From positions 61,001-125,000 of the forward strand of contig MCFG01000061.1 in the NCBI GenBank assembly GCA_002104895.1: 64,000 bases of DNA, given 5' to 3'. Source of the stretch: Anaeromyces robustus (lineage: Eukaryota > Neocallimastigomycota > Neocallimastigomycetes > Neocallimastigales > Neocallimastigaceae). Both the position numbers and the translations under genes were made by a program. Positions 48,297 through 61,085 of the stretch are shown here, piece by piece (positions within the stretch are counted from its first letter, which is position 1; the number at the start of each line of letters is the position of its first letter). The notes below the pieces were generated by a model. It was not told where the DNA came from and made no database searches. It saw nothing but the letters and a program-made list of their open reading frames with translations.

Positions 48297-49727
48297 GTAA
48301 ATGAATGAATAAATAAATGAATGAATGAATAAATAAATAAATATTAAATCTTATTGACTTAAAAATGAAAGAAAATTAAAATAAAAAAAAAAAGCTATTT
48401 TGTGAATTATATTAATTTAATCAATGATTATAAAAATATTATAATATTAAATTAACATATTAACATATATATATTAATAAAAATAATAGAATAAAAGTAG
48501 TTAAAGTTATAAATGTATAATAAATCCCCATAATGAAAAAGTATAAATAAAAAAGGAATAATAATTTTTGATTTTTATGAAATAGTAAAAGAGGAAAAAT
48601 TATATATATTTCATTTATTATATATTTTTATTTATATAATTTATTATACGTTTTTATTATATAATTTTTAATATTTATTATATATCAAAAATTTATTTAT
48701 TTAATTTATTTATTCAATTTTAAAATTATATATAAATAAATAACTTTAAATTATTTTTGATGGTTAGTTTAATAATAAAAAAAAAAAAAAATAAAATAAA
48801 AATAAAATAAAATAAAAAATAATACAATAGTATAATTTGTTATACTATTATATATTAATGAATTATTAATAATTTTTGTTAATAATACAGAACAATATTT
48901 TTTTTAGGATAATCATTTAGAACTAGTAAAGGAATAGAAGATTTTATAATATAATTAATTAATAAAACATAAATTCAAAAGAAATATAGAATATTATTTG
49001 AAAATTTTGTGTTAGAAGAGTATAATGTAAGTAGAAATTATGAAATAATAACAAAAAAAATAACAATAACAACAATAGCAATAACAATAGTAATAACAAC
49101 AACAACAATATTAAAAATAGTAATAATAAAACTACTTTTTTTTCAAATTTTAAAATGTTTAATAATAATTTGAAATGTAAAAATAATATAAAAATTAAAT
49201 AATTAACATTAATCATATTTATATAATAAAATAAACCTCTTTTTTTTTTTTTTTTTAATTAAAAATTATAATCATTTTATAAAAAAAATTTTAGTTTTTT
49301 TTAATAATAACAATAATAAAGAATGTGCAAATTGAAAGAAATTATTTTATATGCAAATTAATAATATTTTTAATTAAATATTAATTTAAGAAATTTTAAA
49401 AATCAAATTAGCATTGAAATTCAATCAGTCAATATAATAAAAATAATAGCAATAATTATAAGAAGAGTAAAAAAAAAAAAAATGATAATTATAAAATAAA
49501 ATGAAAATAGTAATAAAATAAGAAAAAGAATTAGGATAAAACAAAAATAATCTATCTATGAATATTTTATTATAATATTATAATTTTTTTTTATATAAAT
49601 AATTTAATGATAATAAGTAATACATATTAATAGTTTTTTTTATTTTATTTTATTTTATTTTATTTATGATTTTGGTATTACCATATAATTATATAATTAT
49701 ATATATATATTTTTATTAACAGTAAAA

Positions 49728-50177
49728 ATGAATCCTGATAAATCGTCAGATAATCTTCGTCGTCTAAAAAGTTTAAATCAATTAGCTCTACCGTCACATA
49801 AAAGCAAAGATAGTGTTGTGAATTATAGACGGAAAAGTTCTCAAAATATAAATTTTTCAATTGATAAACCTTTATCACCTTTATCATCTTTTCACGTATC
49901 TTCAAGTTCAGCAAAACATAATTATGAACAAAATAATGATTCAAAAACAAAAAAGGAGTCTCATTTAAAAAAAGATGATAGTATACTAAAATTAGCTTCT
50001 TCTCTACGAATGAGTACTGATAAAAATTTTTCTTTAAATAAAGAAGATATAAATCGTACGGTCAGAAGTAATTCATTAACAAGTAATAATAGTAATGGTA
50101 TTAAGAATAATTTAGGTGGAGGAAATATTGGTGTTCCTAATAATAACATAAACACTACCAATAATAACAATAATAAC

Positions 50178-50209
<32 letters not shown>

Positions 50210-50971
50210 TAACAATAATAACAATAATAACAACAATAATAATAATAATAATACTATTGATAATAATAATAATATTATTATCATAAATAGTCCAAATTAT
50301 AATTTTAATTCTAATAATTCAAATTCTAATCATTCAAATTCAAGTAATAATAATAGTAATAATAATTTCAATACCAATAATAATATTATTAATAATAATA
50401 TATATAGTATTAATAATATTAGTAACAATAATAGTAATAGTAATGTTAAAATACCTTCACTTTTTACAAATTATATGGAAAGCTTTAATACTTCATTGGA
50501 AGATGGAAATAGTGTAAGTAATGGTGATTTGTCTCTTTTAAGGCAAATTCATCGTAGAGGTTCACATTCTTTTGAAAAAGATAAACCTCATAAAATTGCA
50601 TCTTTTCCTTTAGCTTCTTCATCACAACCTTATCAGTCACCATCACATATTAATTTGAGACCACCACCCTCTCGTAAAAAAACTTCTTTAATATTAACTA
50701 ATAATTATAATTATGATGATCCTACTGAAAATACAATAAAATTTCATCGATATCCAGTAACTTCTACTCATACAGCAGGATGGGCATTACTTTTTATAAC
50801 ATATATGGTATTTTTTATAGGTATGTATTCACTTATCTTTAGCAAATTGATGGGAGATACAGGAAATCCGGTAAATATAATAAAATCATTAAATAAATAT
50901 AAATATAAATAAATAAATAAATAAAATTTTAAATAATAAATTATATATATTTATATTATTAAATTATTATA

Positions 50972-51018
<47 letters not shown>

Positions 51019-51222
51019 TTTATATATTATTAATATTATATTTTTATATTATTATATATTTTATGATATGCATATGTATATTTATGTAATTATAAATAAC
51101 AGGTTCTTGACAGTATAAAAAAAGATAGATATTATTGCTATTTAATACCATTATTAATTGTTATTATTTATTTATTCATTTTCTTTAATTGGTTTTCAAT
51201 GAAATTCTTTAGACATAATTAA
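49728..51222 (+). CDS. PIG-Y homologue (GPI-GlcNAc transferase subunit) with long Asn-rich N-terminal extension
   Basis: Two exons: 49728-50870 and 51103-51222, with a 232-bp intron (donor GTAAAT, acceptor CAG), phase 0, giving 420 residues. The C-terminal ~75 residues are PIG-Y-like: TM1 (about 351-371, GWALLFITYMVFFIGMYSLIF), a short loop, TM2 (about 391-412) and the hallmark ending NWFSMKFFRHN, matching the KLFRHN terminus of human PIG-Y. PIG-Y is a small subunit of the ER complex that transfers GlcNAc to phosphatidylinositol, the first step of GPI-anchor synthesis. Human PIG-Y has only 71 residues. Here about 345 residues precede TM1: a Ser/Lys-rich start and a poly-Asn tract (about residues 143-177, mixed AAT/AAC codons), then Ser/Pro-rich sequence with basic sites (RRGSHSF). 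The extension is probably cytosolic. The C-terminal exon must be spliced on: without it the frame ends in VNIIKSLNKYKYK. Confidence 0.87.
50150..50256 (+). repeat. Asparagine-coding AAT/AAC tract in PIG-Y extension
   Basis: Mixed AAT and AAC codons rather than a pure trinucleotide run, so the poly-Asn is maintained despite third-base substitutions. Confidence 0.8.
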
Positions 51223-52522
51223 TTACACAATTTTTCATTCATTATTTAATATATGATTACATTACACACAATTATATGTACATATATGAGTATATATGTA
51301 TATTTAATAGAAATTTTGAAATAATAATATATATTTATATAAATCAAAAAAAAAAAAATCATATTCAGCATAAAAATAATTTATATATATTGTTTTATTT
51401 CTTTTTTATATAAATATAATAATATATATATAAAAATTATAAAGATTATTTTATTTTATTTTATTTTATTTTATATTATAACATAATAATAGTTATTATA
51501 CCATACATTAAATAATAAAATAAAATAATAATGATTATAAATGAAAAATTATTTAATAACAAGATACCAATACATTAAATATATTATATATATATTAAAT
51601 ACCATCAATTTTTAAAATAATATTATAATTAATTAATAAAAAAAAAAAGTACATATATAATAATATATATAATAGATAAATATAATGATAAAGTAAGTAA
51701 ATAGAAAATAAAAATAAAATGAAGAAATAAATAAGTAAATAAATAAATAAAAAATAAATTATAATAATAAATAAAAATAAATAAATAAATAAATAAAAAA
51801 AAAAAAAAGATATACAAAAAAAAATGAATATAAAAGCATACAATTAGTTATATATATTAAAATAATATAATAAATGTAGAAAAATAGAATAAAAAAATTA
51901 TAGTTATAGAGAAAAAAGTAGAAGGGGAATAATAATTATGAAAAATGCATAATTAAGAAAAGTTATGAAAGCTATTTATATAAAATATTTTTTTTTTAAT
52001 AGCTATGATAAACATTTTTTAACAAATAATAAATAAACATATTAAAACATATAAATAATATAAATAATAATAAATGATTAATAATAAATATAATTATTAT
52101 AAATTTTATGGGTATGTGTGTGTGTGTGCTTTTTTTTTTTTTTTTTTTTTATTTTACTTTACTTTTTATTATTATAGCATTATATACAAAATAATTAATA
52201 AAAATTATTGTATTGTTATAGCATTTTATATAAAATAATTAATAAAAATTATTGTTATAGCATTTTATATAATATAATTAATAAAAATTATTGTTATTGC
52301 ATTTTATATATAATAATAAAAATAATTTGCTTAGTATATGGTTGTAGTTGTCATTATTGTTATATTAAAAAGTTATTTACATCTTTTATTATTTTTATAT
52401 CTATATCAAATTTCCTTGATTTTTTTCTTTTTTTTTTTCAATAATTAATTATATTTTATATAATTATTTATATATGTATATATAAAATAATATACATATA
52501 TATGTTTTATTATTATTATTTC

Positions 52523-52556
<34 letters not shown>

Positions 52557-53184
52557 AAATACATCGGTATACTTAATATATTCATATAATATAAAAACAA
52601 TATTTTTATATTTCAGAAATTATTAATATAAAAAATAACTGATAGAATTTTAAAATTTCAAATTTTGAAATTTCAACAATAAACTTTTTATTTTTTATTT
52701 TTTAATATACATTAAAATAGTTTATTTAATAAGTTAATTTTTATTTTTATATTTATGATAAATGAGAATAGAAATAATATATTCATTTTATTTATATATA
52801 TTGTAATATTCTTTTATATAGTTAAATATATTATTGAATATTATTAAACATTATAAGTTTTTTTTTTTATTTGTTTGACATTTTATTCAAAAAAATAATT
52901 AAATTACATATATAAATTTTAAAATCTATTATATTATAAATAAAAAAATATTGATAATTAATATATATGTTTTTTCTTATTCTTGTTTTCTTTTTATATT
53001 TATTTTTTCAATATTATTGGATTTTAATAAAATTATAATATTTCCATTAAAACCATTTTTTTCTTTTTATTTTATTTTTTTTTTCTTTTAGCATTATAAA
53101 TATAATGTATTTTCCATTTCAATTTTTTGGTATGCTTTGTTATTCTTATAATACATAATTTTTTAATTTTTATACAAAATTAAA
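51223..53184. other. AT-rich convergent intergenic region
   Basis: It lies between the 3' ends of the PIG-Y and Mdm35 genes. It holds a (TTTTA)n tract near 51450-51474, a GTGTGTGTGT run near 52114, and a 4-copy minisatellite (52170-52329). Open frames here are Ile/Phe/Leu low complexity. Confidence 0.6.
52170..52329. repeat. Minisatellite, unit about 40 bp, four copies
   Basis: Core ATAGCATTTTATATAAAATA followed by ATTAATAAAAATTATTG, repeated with small indels. Copies begin near 52170, 52211, 52255 and 52294. Confidence 0.8.
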
Positions 53185-53582
53185 TTATTTTTTTTTATTT
53201 AGTGTTGAATTTTTAATAGATTCTTCAATAAGTGTATCAATCTTCTTTTCTTTTAAAGTTTTCTATTATAATATATATATGAAAAAATATGTATATAAAT
53301 TATAGAAAAAATATAATAAAAAGTATATATATATAATATATAAAAATAAAAAAAAATATAAAGGTAAATAAATATTATTAATTGAATTTCATATTGTTAT
53401 TAAATATTTATTATTAAAAGAGGCTTTTTTTTTATTACTAATATGCAGGCTCTGTATTCTTTAAATAATTCGTCACACTTGTTGGATTTTTTTCCTTTTA
53501 AAAAACTATCAACATACCAACTGTTAAAACATTCATCATATTCCTTTTTTAATTTAGTACATTCTGGGTTAATACTAGACAT
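53185..53582 (-). CDS. Mdm35/TRIAP1-family twin CX9C protein
   Basis: Two exons, minus strand: 53582-53439 and 53262-53185, split by a 176-bp intron (donor GTAATA, acceptor TAG), phase 0; 73 residues after splicing, against 76 in human TRIAP1. Exon 1 has both CX9C motifs: C8-TKLKKEYDE-C18 and C36-DELFKEYRA-C46, with the family signature CFNSWYVDSFLKGK between them. Exon 2 begins KTLKEKKI, which lines up with the KAIKEKEI that follows the last Cys in TRIAP1, supporting the junction. Mdm35/TRIAP1 lives in the mitochondrial intermembrane space, is imported and oxidised through Mia40, and partners PRELI/Ups proteins to move phosphatidic acid between membranes. Without the intron the frame ends in unrelated IKKKPLL residues. 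Confidence 0.9.
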
Positions 53583-53965
53583 CTTTATTTTATTTATGTA
53601 TTTATTTATTTATTTTCTTGTTAGCTTTTATAAGTGTGATAAGTATAGTAATTTTTTTTTAGAATTAAATGTATAATTAAAATTTTTAAAATGAAAATGA
53701 AAAATTGTTTTTTTTTTTTATTTTTTAAATTTTAAACTTTTTTTTTCCTTTTCATATACATAATTAAATTCTGATGATTAATTTTTCACCAATCATAATA
53801 TATAATAATATATAATGATATATATTACAATAAACTACAAAAAATAAACTAAAAGGAAATTTTTATATTTTAATATAATTCATGAAAAAATTGTTTATGT
53901 ATAATACCAAAAAAAAAAAATAATTATATTTAATTTTTGGTGGTAAAATAAAATGTGTTTTTTTT

Positions 53966-53976
53966 GGGGGGAGGGG
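53966..53976 (+). other. Isolated G-rich run
   Basis: GGGGGGAGGGG preceded by eight T, in DNA that otherwise has almost no GG dinucleotides. About 380 bp upstream of the Mdm35-like start. Confidence 0.7.
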
Positions 53977-54321
53977 TATGAATGAATCATAATAAAAAAA
54001 TTTAAAAAAATATTTAAAAAAAAAAAACAAGAATTAAAATGAATATAGTAGTAATATTGTTTTTGTTATTGTTATTGTTATTAGTAGTATTTGTTCTTAA
54101 TCATCATTATTAGTATATTAGCATTGCTAAATATACTAATACTAACATAAATATTTATATTTATATTTATATCCTTTATTATAAAAATAATTATAGAAAT
54201 TAATTCAAAAGCTTTACAAATTAATTTATTTCATGACATGAAAGTTTTTTGGTAATAATATTAAAACTAAAACTAAAATAATATAATAATAATATTAATA
54301 ATATTAATAATAATTATAAAT

Positions 54322-54408
54322 ATATAATAAATAAATAAATAAATAAATAAACAAATAAATAAATAAATAAATAAACAAATAAATAAATAAATAAATAAAT
54401 AAATATAT
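54322..54408. repeat. (TAAA)n array
   Basis: Tetranucleotide units with CAAA variants at a roughly regular spacing. Confidence 0.85.
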
Positions 54409-55084
54409 AATGATTTATAATCCACAATTATGTTTTGTACATTTTATAAAAACTAATACATTATCTCTTTTTTATTAGTGGCTTATAAGCCATATATTAT
54501 AATCCAATAAAATTTAAGAAATTATATTTAATGCTATATTAAATTTATTATTTCTTTTTAATGATACATCTTTATCTACATTTCTAATTACATTAATAAA
54601 ATGTACTGCACATTTATTATTTTTTAATTAAAAATTAATAATAAAGATTTGATGTAAGAAGTTTTATTGGTTGATTAATTATAATGTATTAAAGAATTTT
54701 TTTTAAAAATTATACACTATTAATTGAAATAAAAAAATTAACAATTTTTTTATTCTATTATATATATGTAATATTATTTATTGAATGTTTTTATGATCTA
54801 AATAAAAAAAAAATAAATAAATTATTATTAATAAAATAAATAAATAAAATTATTAAAAATAAATAAATATATAAAAATATAAATAAATTTATATATGATA
54901 GTATTAAATTAATAATAAATTAAATAAATTATTTAATATTCAATAGTAATTGTATTATATATTTTTTGTAGAATAAAGAATAAAATAAAAAAAAAAAAAA
55001 AAATAAAAAATTTTTTTTTCTTCACGTTTAATATAATATAAAAATATTATAATAAATTTATTAAAAGTTTTATAATTTGTGAGA

Positions 55085-58066
55085 ATGCCAACAGTCAACG
55101 TAGACAAGGAAAATCTCTTCAAAGAACTCGGAAAAGTTTACAGTAAATAAATCATTATTTATTGAACTTTTTTTTTTAAATTATTAAAAATTTATATAAA
55201 TTTTCAAAATCAATTTATAATGATTAAAAAAAATTAATTTATATAAAATCTATTTTTATGTTAATTTATACATCACATTTTTAAAAATGAATGCATATAT
55301 ATATATTATATTTATATATTTATATATTTATATTTATATATTTCTTTCAATAAATATTATGTTTTAAACGAAAAATAAATATGATATAAATAAATAATAT
55401 AAATATAGCTACCGAGGAATTCAGAGATTTATGTTTCGAATTCGGTATTGAATTAGAAGATGATGTAAGAAAAAAACATAATTTTAAAAAATAAATAATA
55501 TATAATTTTATATATAAAAATAAAAAATATAACTTTCATAAATGTGACAGTATAGTAAAATAATATATAATTAAAACATATAAATAAATTTATATACAAA
55601 TTTATTATTATATTTATTATAATAATAATAATAATTAAAAGACTTCTGAAAAAGAAATGGCTACCAAGGAAATGGGTGCCGAAAAAGCCAGTGAATTCTC
55701 TGAAAGAGGAATTTACAGAATCGATATTCCAGCTAATAGGTAAAAATATCTTTTTTTAATATAATAATATATTTAAATAACTTAAATATATATATTTTAT
55801 ACATATTTGAAAAGAAAAGAAAAATAGTTTTTTTTTTATAAATACTATATAATATAAATATTTAGTTGTTCTTGTTTTAAAAAGGATTATAGTTGTTTAG
55901 TCAATCAATCATTCAGATTATATATAAATATAAACAATATATGAAAGAATATTTTATTAATTATTGAAATGTATTTTTTTATTACAATTTTAAATAAAAA
56001 TGATTGTTATATAAAGATATGATTTATTATGTCCAGAAGGTATTTCTCAAGCTTTAAAAATCTACCTTGGTCAAATTCAACCACCAAAGTACGTTGTTAC
56101 TAAGCCAGAAAAAATGGTCAGAATGACTGTTAAACCAGAAGTAAGTAAATCAAATATATATTAAAATATGATATATATACGTAACTATAATTAGTAATTA
56201 GTAATATTAAAAATAAATTTAAAAATTAAAAATCAATTTTTTTTCTTTTTTTTTATTAATATATTATTTTATTTATTTATTTATTTATTTATTTTGTATT
56301 TATTTATTTTGTTATATTTCGTTTTATATATATTTATATTTCATATTTCATAATATAAAACAATCTATTAAAAATTATTTCTTATTATTATAATATAATA
56401 AGACTCAAGAAGTTAGACCATATATTGCCTGTGCCATTCTTAGAAATGTTACTTTTGATAAATTTGCTTATGATAACTTCATTGAACTTCAAGATAAGCT
56501 TCACAACAACATTTGCAGGTAAATACATATAAAAGATAATATATAAATTATAATTTATATCAAATGAATTTGTGTTTTAATTTTATTGTATTATTTTTTT
56601 CAATGTTTATTTTATAACATGATTATATTTATAATAATGGGAAACATGCAGAAGACGTACCCTTGTTGCTATTGGTACTCACGATCTTGATACCCTTAAG
56701 GGTCCATTCACTTATGAAGCTTTACCACCAAAAGAATTAAAATTCAAGCCATTAAACACTGAAAAGGAAATGAATGGTGATGAAGTTATGGAATACTATG
56801 AAGTAAAATATTAGAATTTTTTATATATATTTATTTATATAATTTTTATTATATTATTATTGTTATATAGCTATTATTGATTATATAATTTATAAAAATA
56901 TATAATTATATTTCTAAAAAAATTTTTAAATATAATTATATATTTTTATAAATTTTTAATATATTTTATTAAACCTTTATACTTTTACAATAAAAACTAA
57001 TTTTATATTATTATTTTATTAATGTAATAAAAAATAATCAACAGAACCACAAGAAACTCGGAAAGTACTTACATATTATTCGTGACAAACCACGTTACCC
57101 AATTCTTTTCGATAGTGAAAGAACTGTTTTATCTTTACCACCAATTATTAATGGTGATCACTCTAAGATTTCTCTTGACACTAAGAACGTTTTCATTGAA
57201 TGTACTGCTACTGATTTAACTAAGGCTAATATTGTCTTAAACACTATCGTTACAACATTCTCTGTTTATTGTAAAGATAAGTTCACGTAAGTTAAAAAAA
57301 AATATTAATAATTTTTATACTAAATAATATTAATATATTATTACATTTAAAATAAAATAAATATAATAATTAAAACTAATAATATTATATTAAATATTTT
57401 GTAATATTATATATATATATAATTTTATATATTTTCCACCTTCATTATTTTCTCTATTATTTCAATTTATATTATATATTTTTGTTTTTTTATATAATTA
57501 TTATTATAATTTTTATTATCACTATTATTATTATTATTATTCTATAATTATCATTATCATTATAGTGTTGAACCAGTTGAAATCGTTTACCCAGATGGTA
57601 CTGTCAGAGTCTGTCCAGATTTATCTGACAAGGAATTCGAAGCTAGTGTTAAGTTAATTAATGAAACTGTTGGTGTAAACCTTAAAACCGATGAAATTAT
57701 TAATTACTTAGCTAAGATGTCTCTTGATGCTTCCTTATATGATAAGAATGACACTGACAAACTTAAGGTTATGGTTCCACCAACTAGAAGTGATGTTCTT
57801 CACCAATGTGATATTATTGAAGATGTTGCTATTGCCTACGGTTATAACAACATTCCAAAGAAACAACCACATACCAACACTATTGGTGTTCCATTCCCAT
57901 TAAACAAATTATCTGATATGATTAGAAAAGAATTCGCTCTTTCTGGTTTCACTGAAGTTCTTCCTTTAATTTTAGTAAGTTTTCATTTTCACCTCTTTTT
58001 AAATATATATATATATATAATTTTAGAATTTTTTTAGTTATAAATTCATTAATAACATTAAAAATC

Positions 58067-58131
<65 letters not shown>

Positions 58132-59360
58132 TAATATTATCTTAAAAATAATATTTTAATTCATATTATTATTTTTTATTTTAGTGTTCTCATGATGAAA
58201 ACTTCGCTTTCATGAACAAAGTTGATGATGGTAAAACTGCTGTTAAGTTAGCCAACCCAAAGACTGCTGAATACCAAGTAATTTATTATTCAATATATCA
58301 AATTTATATAATATAAATAGTATATAATAGTATCAATATTCATATTTAATTCTATATTAATATTTATTATTAATATCTTTATGGTATTTTTATTGTTCTT
58401 GTTTTATTTTATTCAAATAATATTTTATAATTTTAGGTTGTTAGAAACAGTTTATTACCAGGTATCTTCAAGACTATTGCTCAAAACAAGAAGATGGCTC
58501 TTCCACTTAAGGTCTTTGAAGTTTCTGATGTTGTTTTCAAGGATGATACCTATGAAAGAAAAGCTAGAAACCAAAGAAACATGGCTGCTGTATATACCAA
58601 TAAGACTGCCGGTTTCGAAGTAAATATTATTATAATCATTTTTTTTTTTATTATTATAATAATTTATAAATTTATAAAATATTATATATATAAAACAAAA
58701 TAAAGAATAAAAAATAGAAAAAAAATATTTTATATATCATATTATTTATGATATATATGATATATATATATATAAAATAAAAAAAAAATTTTTTTTATTA
58801 ATGTATAATATTTTATCTTTCTATATTTCCATTATATATATATTTTTATTTAATTGATATAAATTAATAGGTTATTCATGGTATGTTAGACAGAATTATG
58901 GCTATGCTCAGTACTAAGCGTGTTGCTGTTGGTGAAGAAGGTGGTTACTACATTAAAGAATCTGAAAGTAAGTTTTCATTATATTATTATCATTCATTAA
59001 AGTAAAAATATAAATAAAAATAAAAATAAAATAAAGTATCATAGAATGGAATAGAATGAAATATATATATATAATAAAAATGTTTTTTATATTATAATAA
59101 TTATTTTATTATAAATGAATTAAAAAATATATATATATATATTTGTTAAATTAAATTATACTAAATTTTATTTATATTATAATATGAAATTTTTATTATC
59201 AATTATAGATCCAACTTTCTTCCCAGGTCGTAGAGCTGATGTTTACTTAAACAATAAACTTATTGGTAGTTTTGGTATTGTTCACCCATCTACTTTAGAA
59301 AAATTCGATATTTCTTACCCATGCTCTGCTTTAGAAGTCAATGTTGAACCATTCCTTTAA
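55085..59360 (+). CDS. FRS1: Cytosolic phenylalanyl-tRNA synthetase beta subunit (FRS1/FARSB)
   Basis: Twelve exons reconstructed: 55085-55142, 55409-55464, 55642-55739, 56017-56140, 56403-56518, 56652-56802, 57045-57286, 57566-57974, 58185-58277, 58437-58619, 58871-58967, 59209-59360. Phases agree throughout and give 592 residues (human 589, yeast 595). All donors start GTAA and all acceptors end AG. The start [12 protein letters not shown] matches the family. Conserved segments include [10 protein letters not shown] (about 70-79), the B3/B4 region ([57 protein letters not shown]), the B5 region ([25 protein letters not shown]) and the catalytic-like C-terminal core ending EVNVEPFL. The beta subunit forms the alpha2-beta2 enzyme with the alpha subunit and edits mischarged Tyr-tRNAPhe in its B3/B4 domain. 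Exons use many C-ending codons, unlike the secreted family, as expected for a highly expressed gene. Confidence 0.96.
58065..58131. repeat. (ATT)n microsatellite in FRS1 intron 8
   Basis: About twenty-two trinucleotide units inside the 210-bp intron 57975-58184. Confidence 0.9.
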
Positions 59361-60189
59361 ACACCTTAAAATCACAATATTAATTTTTTTTTTAACCATA
59401 AATAAAAATATCATATCCCTTTACAATCCTTATATATTTAAAATTATTAAGTACTAAAAAAAATCAATTTATAATATTTATTATTTATAAAAAAATAATA
59501 AATATGTAAGATTTTTTTTAAAAAAAAAATAAAATAAAATAAAAATAATACATGTAGAGATTAATTATAAAATACAATTACAGAAGAAAAAAAAAAAGAA
59601 CATTAAATCTATAAAAAAAAAAACGAATCAAAAAAAAAAAAAATATTCAAACCAAGTAAAAATAATAATAAAAAAATATAAAAGAATTTTTAATTAATTT
59701 AAAAAAGTGAAGAAGAAAAAAAAAGGAAAACTTTTTCTTTTCATATATAATAGTTATAAATTCAAAAAAGTATTAATAATTATGTATTTTTTTTTAAAAA
59801 AAAAAAAATAAACAATTAATAAAATAAAATAAATAAAAAAAATAATACGAATTTCTTTTCTTTTTTTTATTTTTAAATAAACTGAACTAAAATTATTATT
59901 TACTATTTTATTATTATTTATATTACTTTTTTTTTTTTTTTTTAATTTTTTGTTCTTTTTTAATAATTGACAAGAATTATTTCTTCTATTACTTCTCTAT
60001 ATTATAAACTTTTTAAGAAAATTTTGTAAAAAGAAATTAAAGATCAATGAATATAATATATATATATGTATATATATAAATATTAAAATTAAAAAATAAT
60101 AAAAAAGTTATGAAAAAATATTATGAAATTTTAAATATATATATTTTTATGGTGAAATTTTATATATATAAATATAAACAAATATAAGT
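59361..60189. other. AT-rich 3' flank of FRS1
   Basis: Homopolymer A- and T-runs. No gene signal. Confidence 0.6.
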
Positions 60190-61085
60190 TAGGGATTCGT
60201 CAGATCATCAGAGAAATTTGGTTTTCGAAATAAGGAAAGAATCTATTTAGTCTTTATATATCTTTATTTTTTATCTAATTTGTCAAAGATGTAAATTCAA
60301 AAAGGGAAAGATATTTTAATCTTTACAAAAGTTATTAGACATGTCTCCTATTACACACCTTTTTCTTAGATCTAACAAAAAACAAATATTGGTTCTACTC
60401 AAACTATTATCTATAAAGGTTTTTTATTGGATTTTAGGTTTTGAAAAACCTAATTCATTTGTATTGTATCTATTTATTTTATTTCAAAAGAACTTAATAT
60501 TCCTCCATTATCTGATAAATGTGCTTTAACTAGCTCAAGTAAGATGTTTTTTAATATGTGAAAGAACCAAGAACTCCAACTACATTATCTCAAAATTAGT
60601 CAGTAATGTTTCCACAATAAGAAATGGACCTTGGGACAAAGAAAGTAAGATTTTAAATGATAAATTAAACAATATTTCATCTTCTTTTAAAGAAATTGTG
60701 AACTTTTATTGGATTGAACAGTGATAAATAGATTAAAGTTAAAAAAATATTTATAAAATGAATAATTTTGAAAATTCAAGAAACTACTTAAAATTTAATT
60801 CTAGAATTTCCTTGAATATAGCAAAGATTTCATATGGATAATTAGGGAAAGATATAGATATAAAATTGATGCAAGAGTTGCTAAAGCTGCAAAATAAATT
60901 GGTTAATATTACTTGACCTAATTATTATCCATGTTGTTTTCATAGGGATAATTATTTTTGAATAGACCATATAACTTCATCAAAATAAAGGAGACAATTA
61001 TTTATGATATCTATATAAAAAATTTAGATAAAAAATATTATTTTTATGAAAGATTCTAAAGGAATTATTAAATAGCATATGGGTA
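60190..61085 (+). mobile_element. Degraded LINE ORF2 relic
   Basis: This ~900-bp patch has higher complexity than its flanks but is closed by stops and frameshifts. One frame reads KELNIPPLSDKCAL (about 60487-60528), and the following frames continue with LHYLKISQ-like, NGPWDKESKILNDKLN and SRNYLKFNSRISLNIAKIS pieces. The NIPPLSDKCAL type of motif resembles the segment downstream of the reverse transcriptase domain in L1/Tx1-like LINEs. Near 60910-60960 a Cys/His-containing stretch (LIIIHVVFIG or PNYYPCCFHRDNYF depending on frame) could be the end of the ORF. No RT catalytic motif is present, so the type is inferred. Confidence 0.4.

Larger units (their letters stand above)
53583..55084. other. 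Divergent intergenic region between Mdm35-like and FRS beta genes
   Basis: It contains a rare G-run (GGGGGGAGGGG, 53966-53976) and a (TAAA)n array (about 54322-54408). It probably holds both promoters, since the genes are head to head. No further gene is seen. Confidence 0.6.

Noticed and set aside
57717-58037. Separate 106-codon gene in the FRS1 locus
   Set aside because: It is part of exon 8 of FRS1 read from an internal Met and running into the intron.
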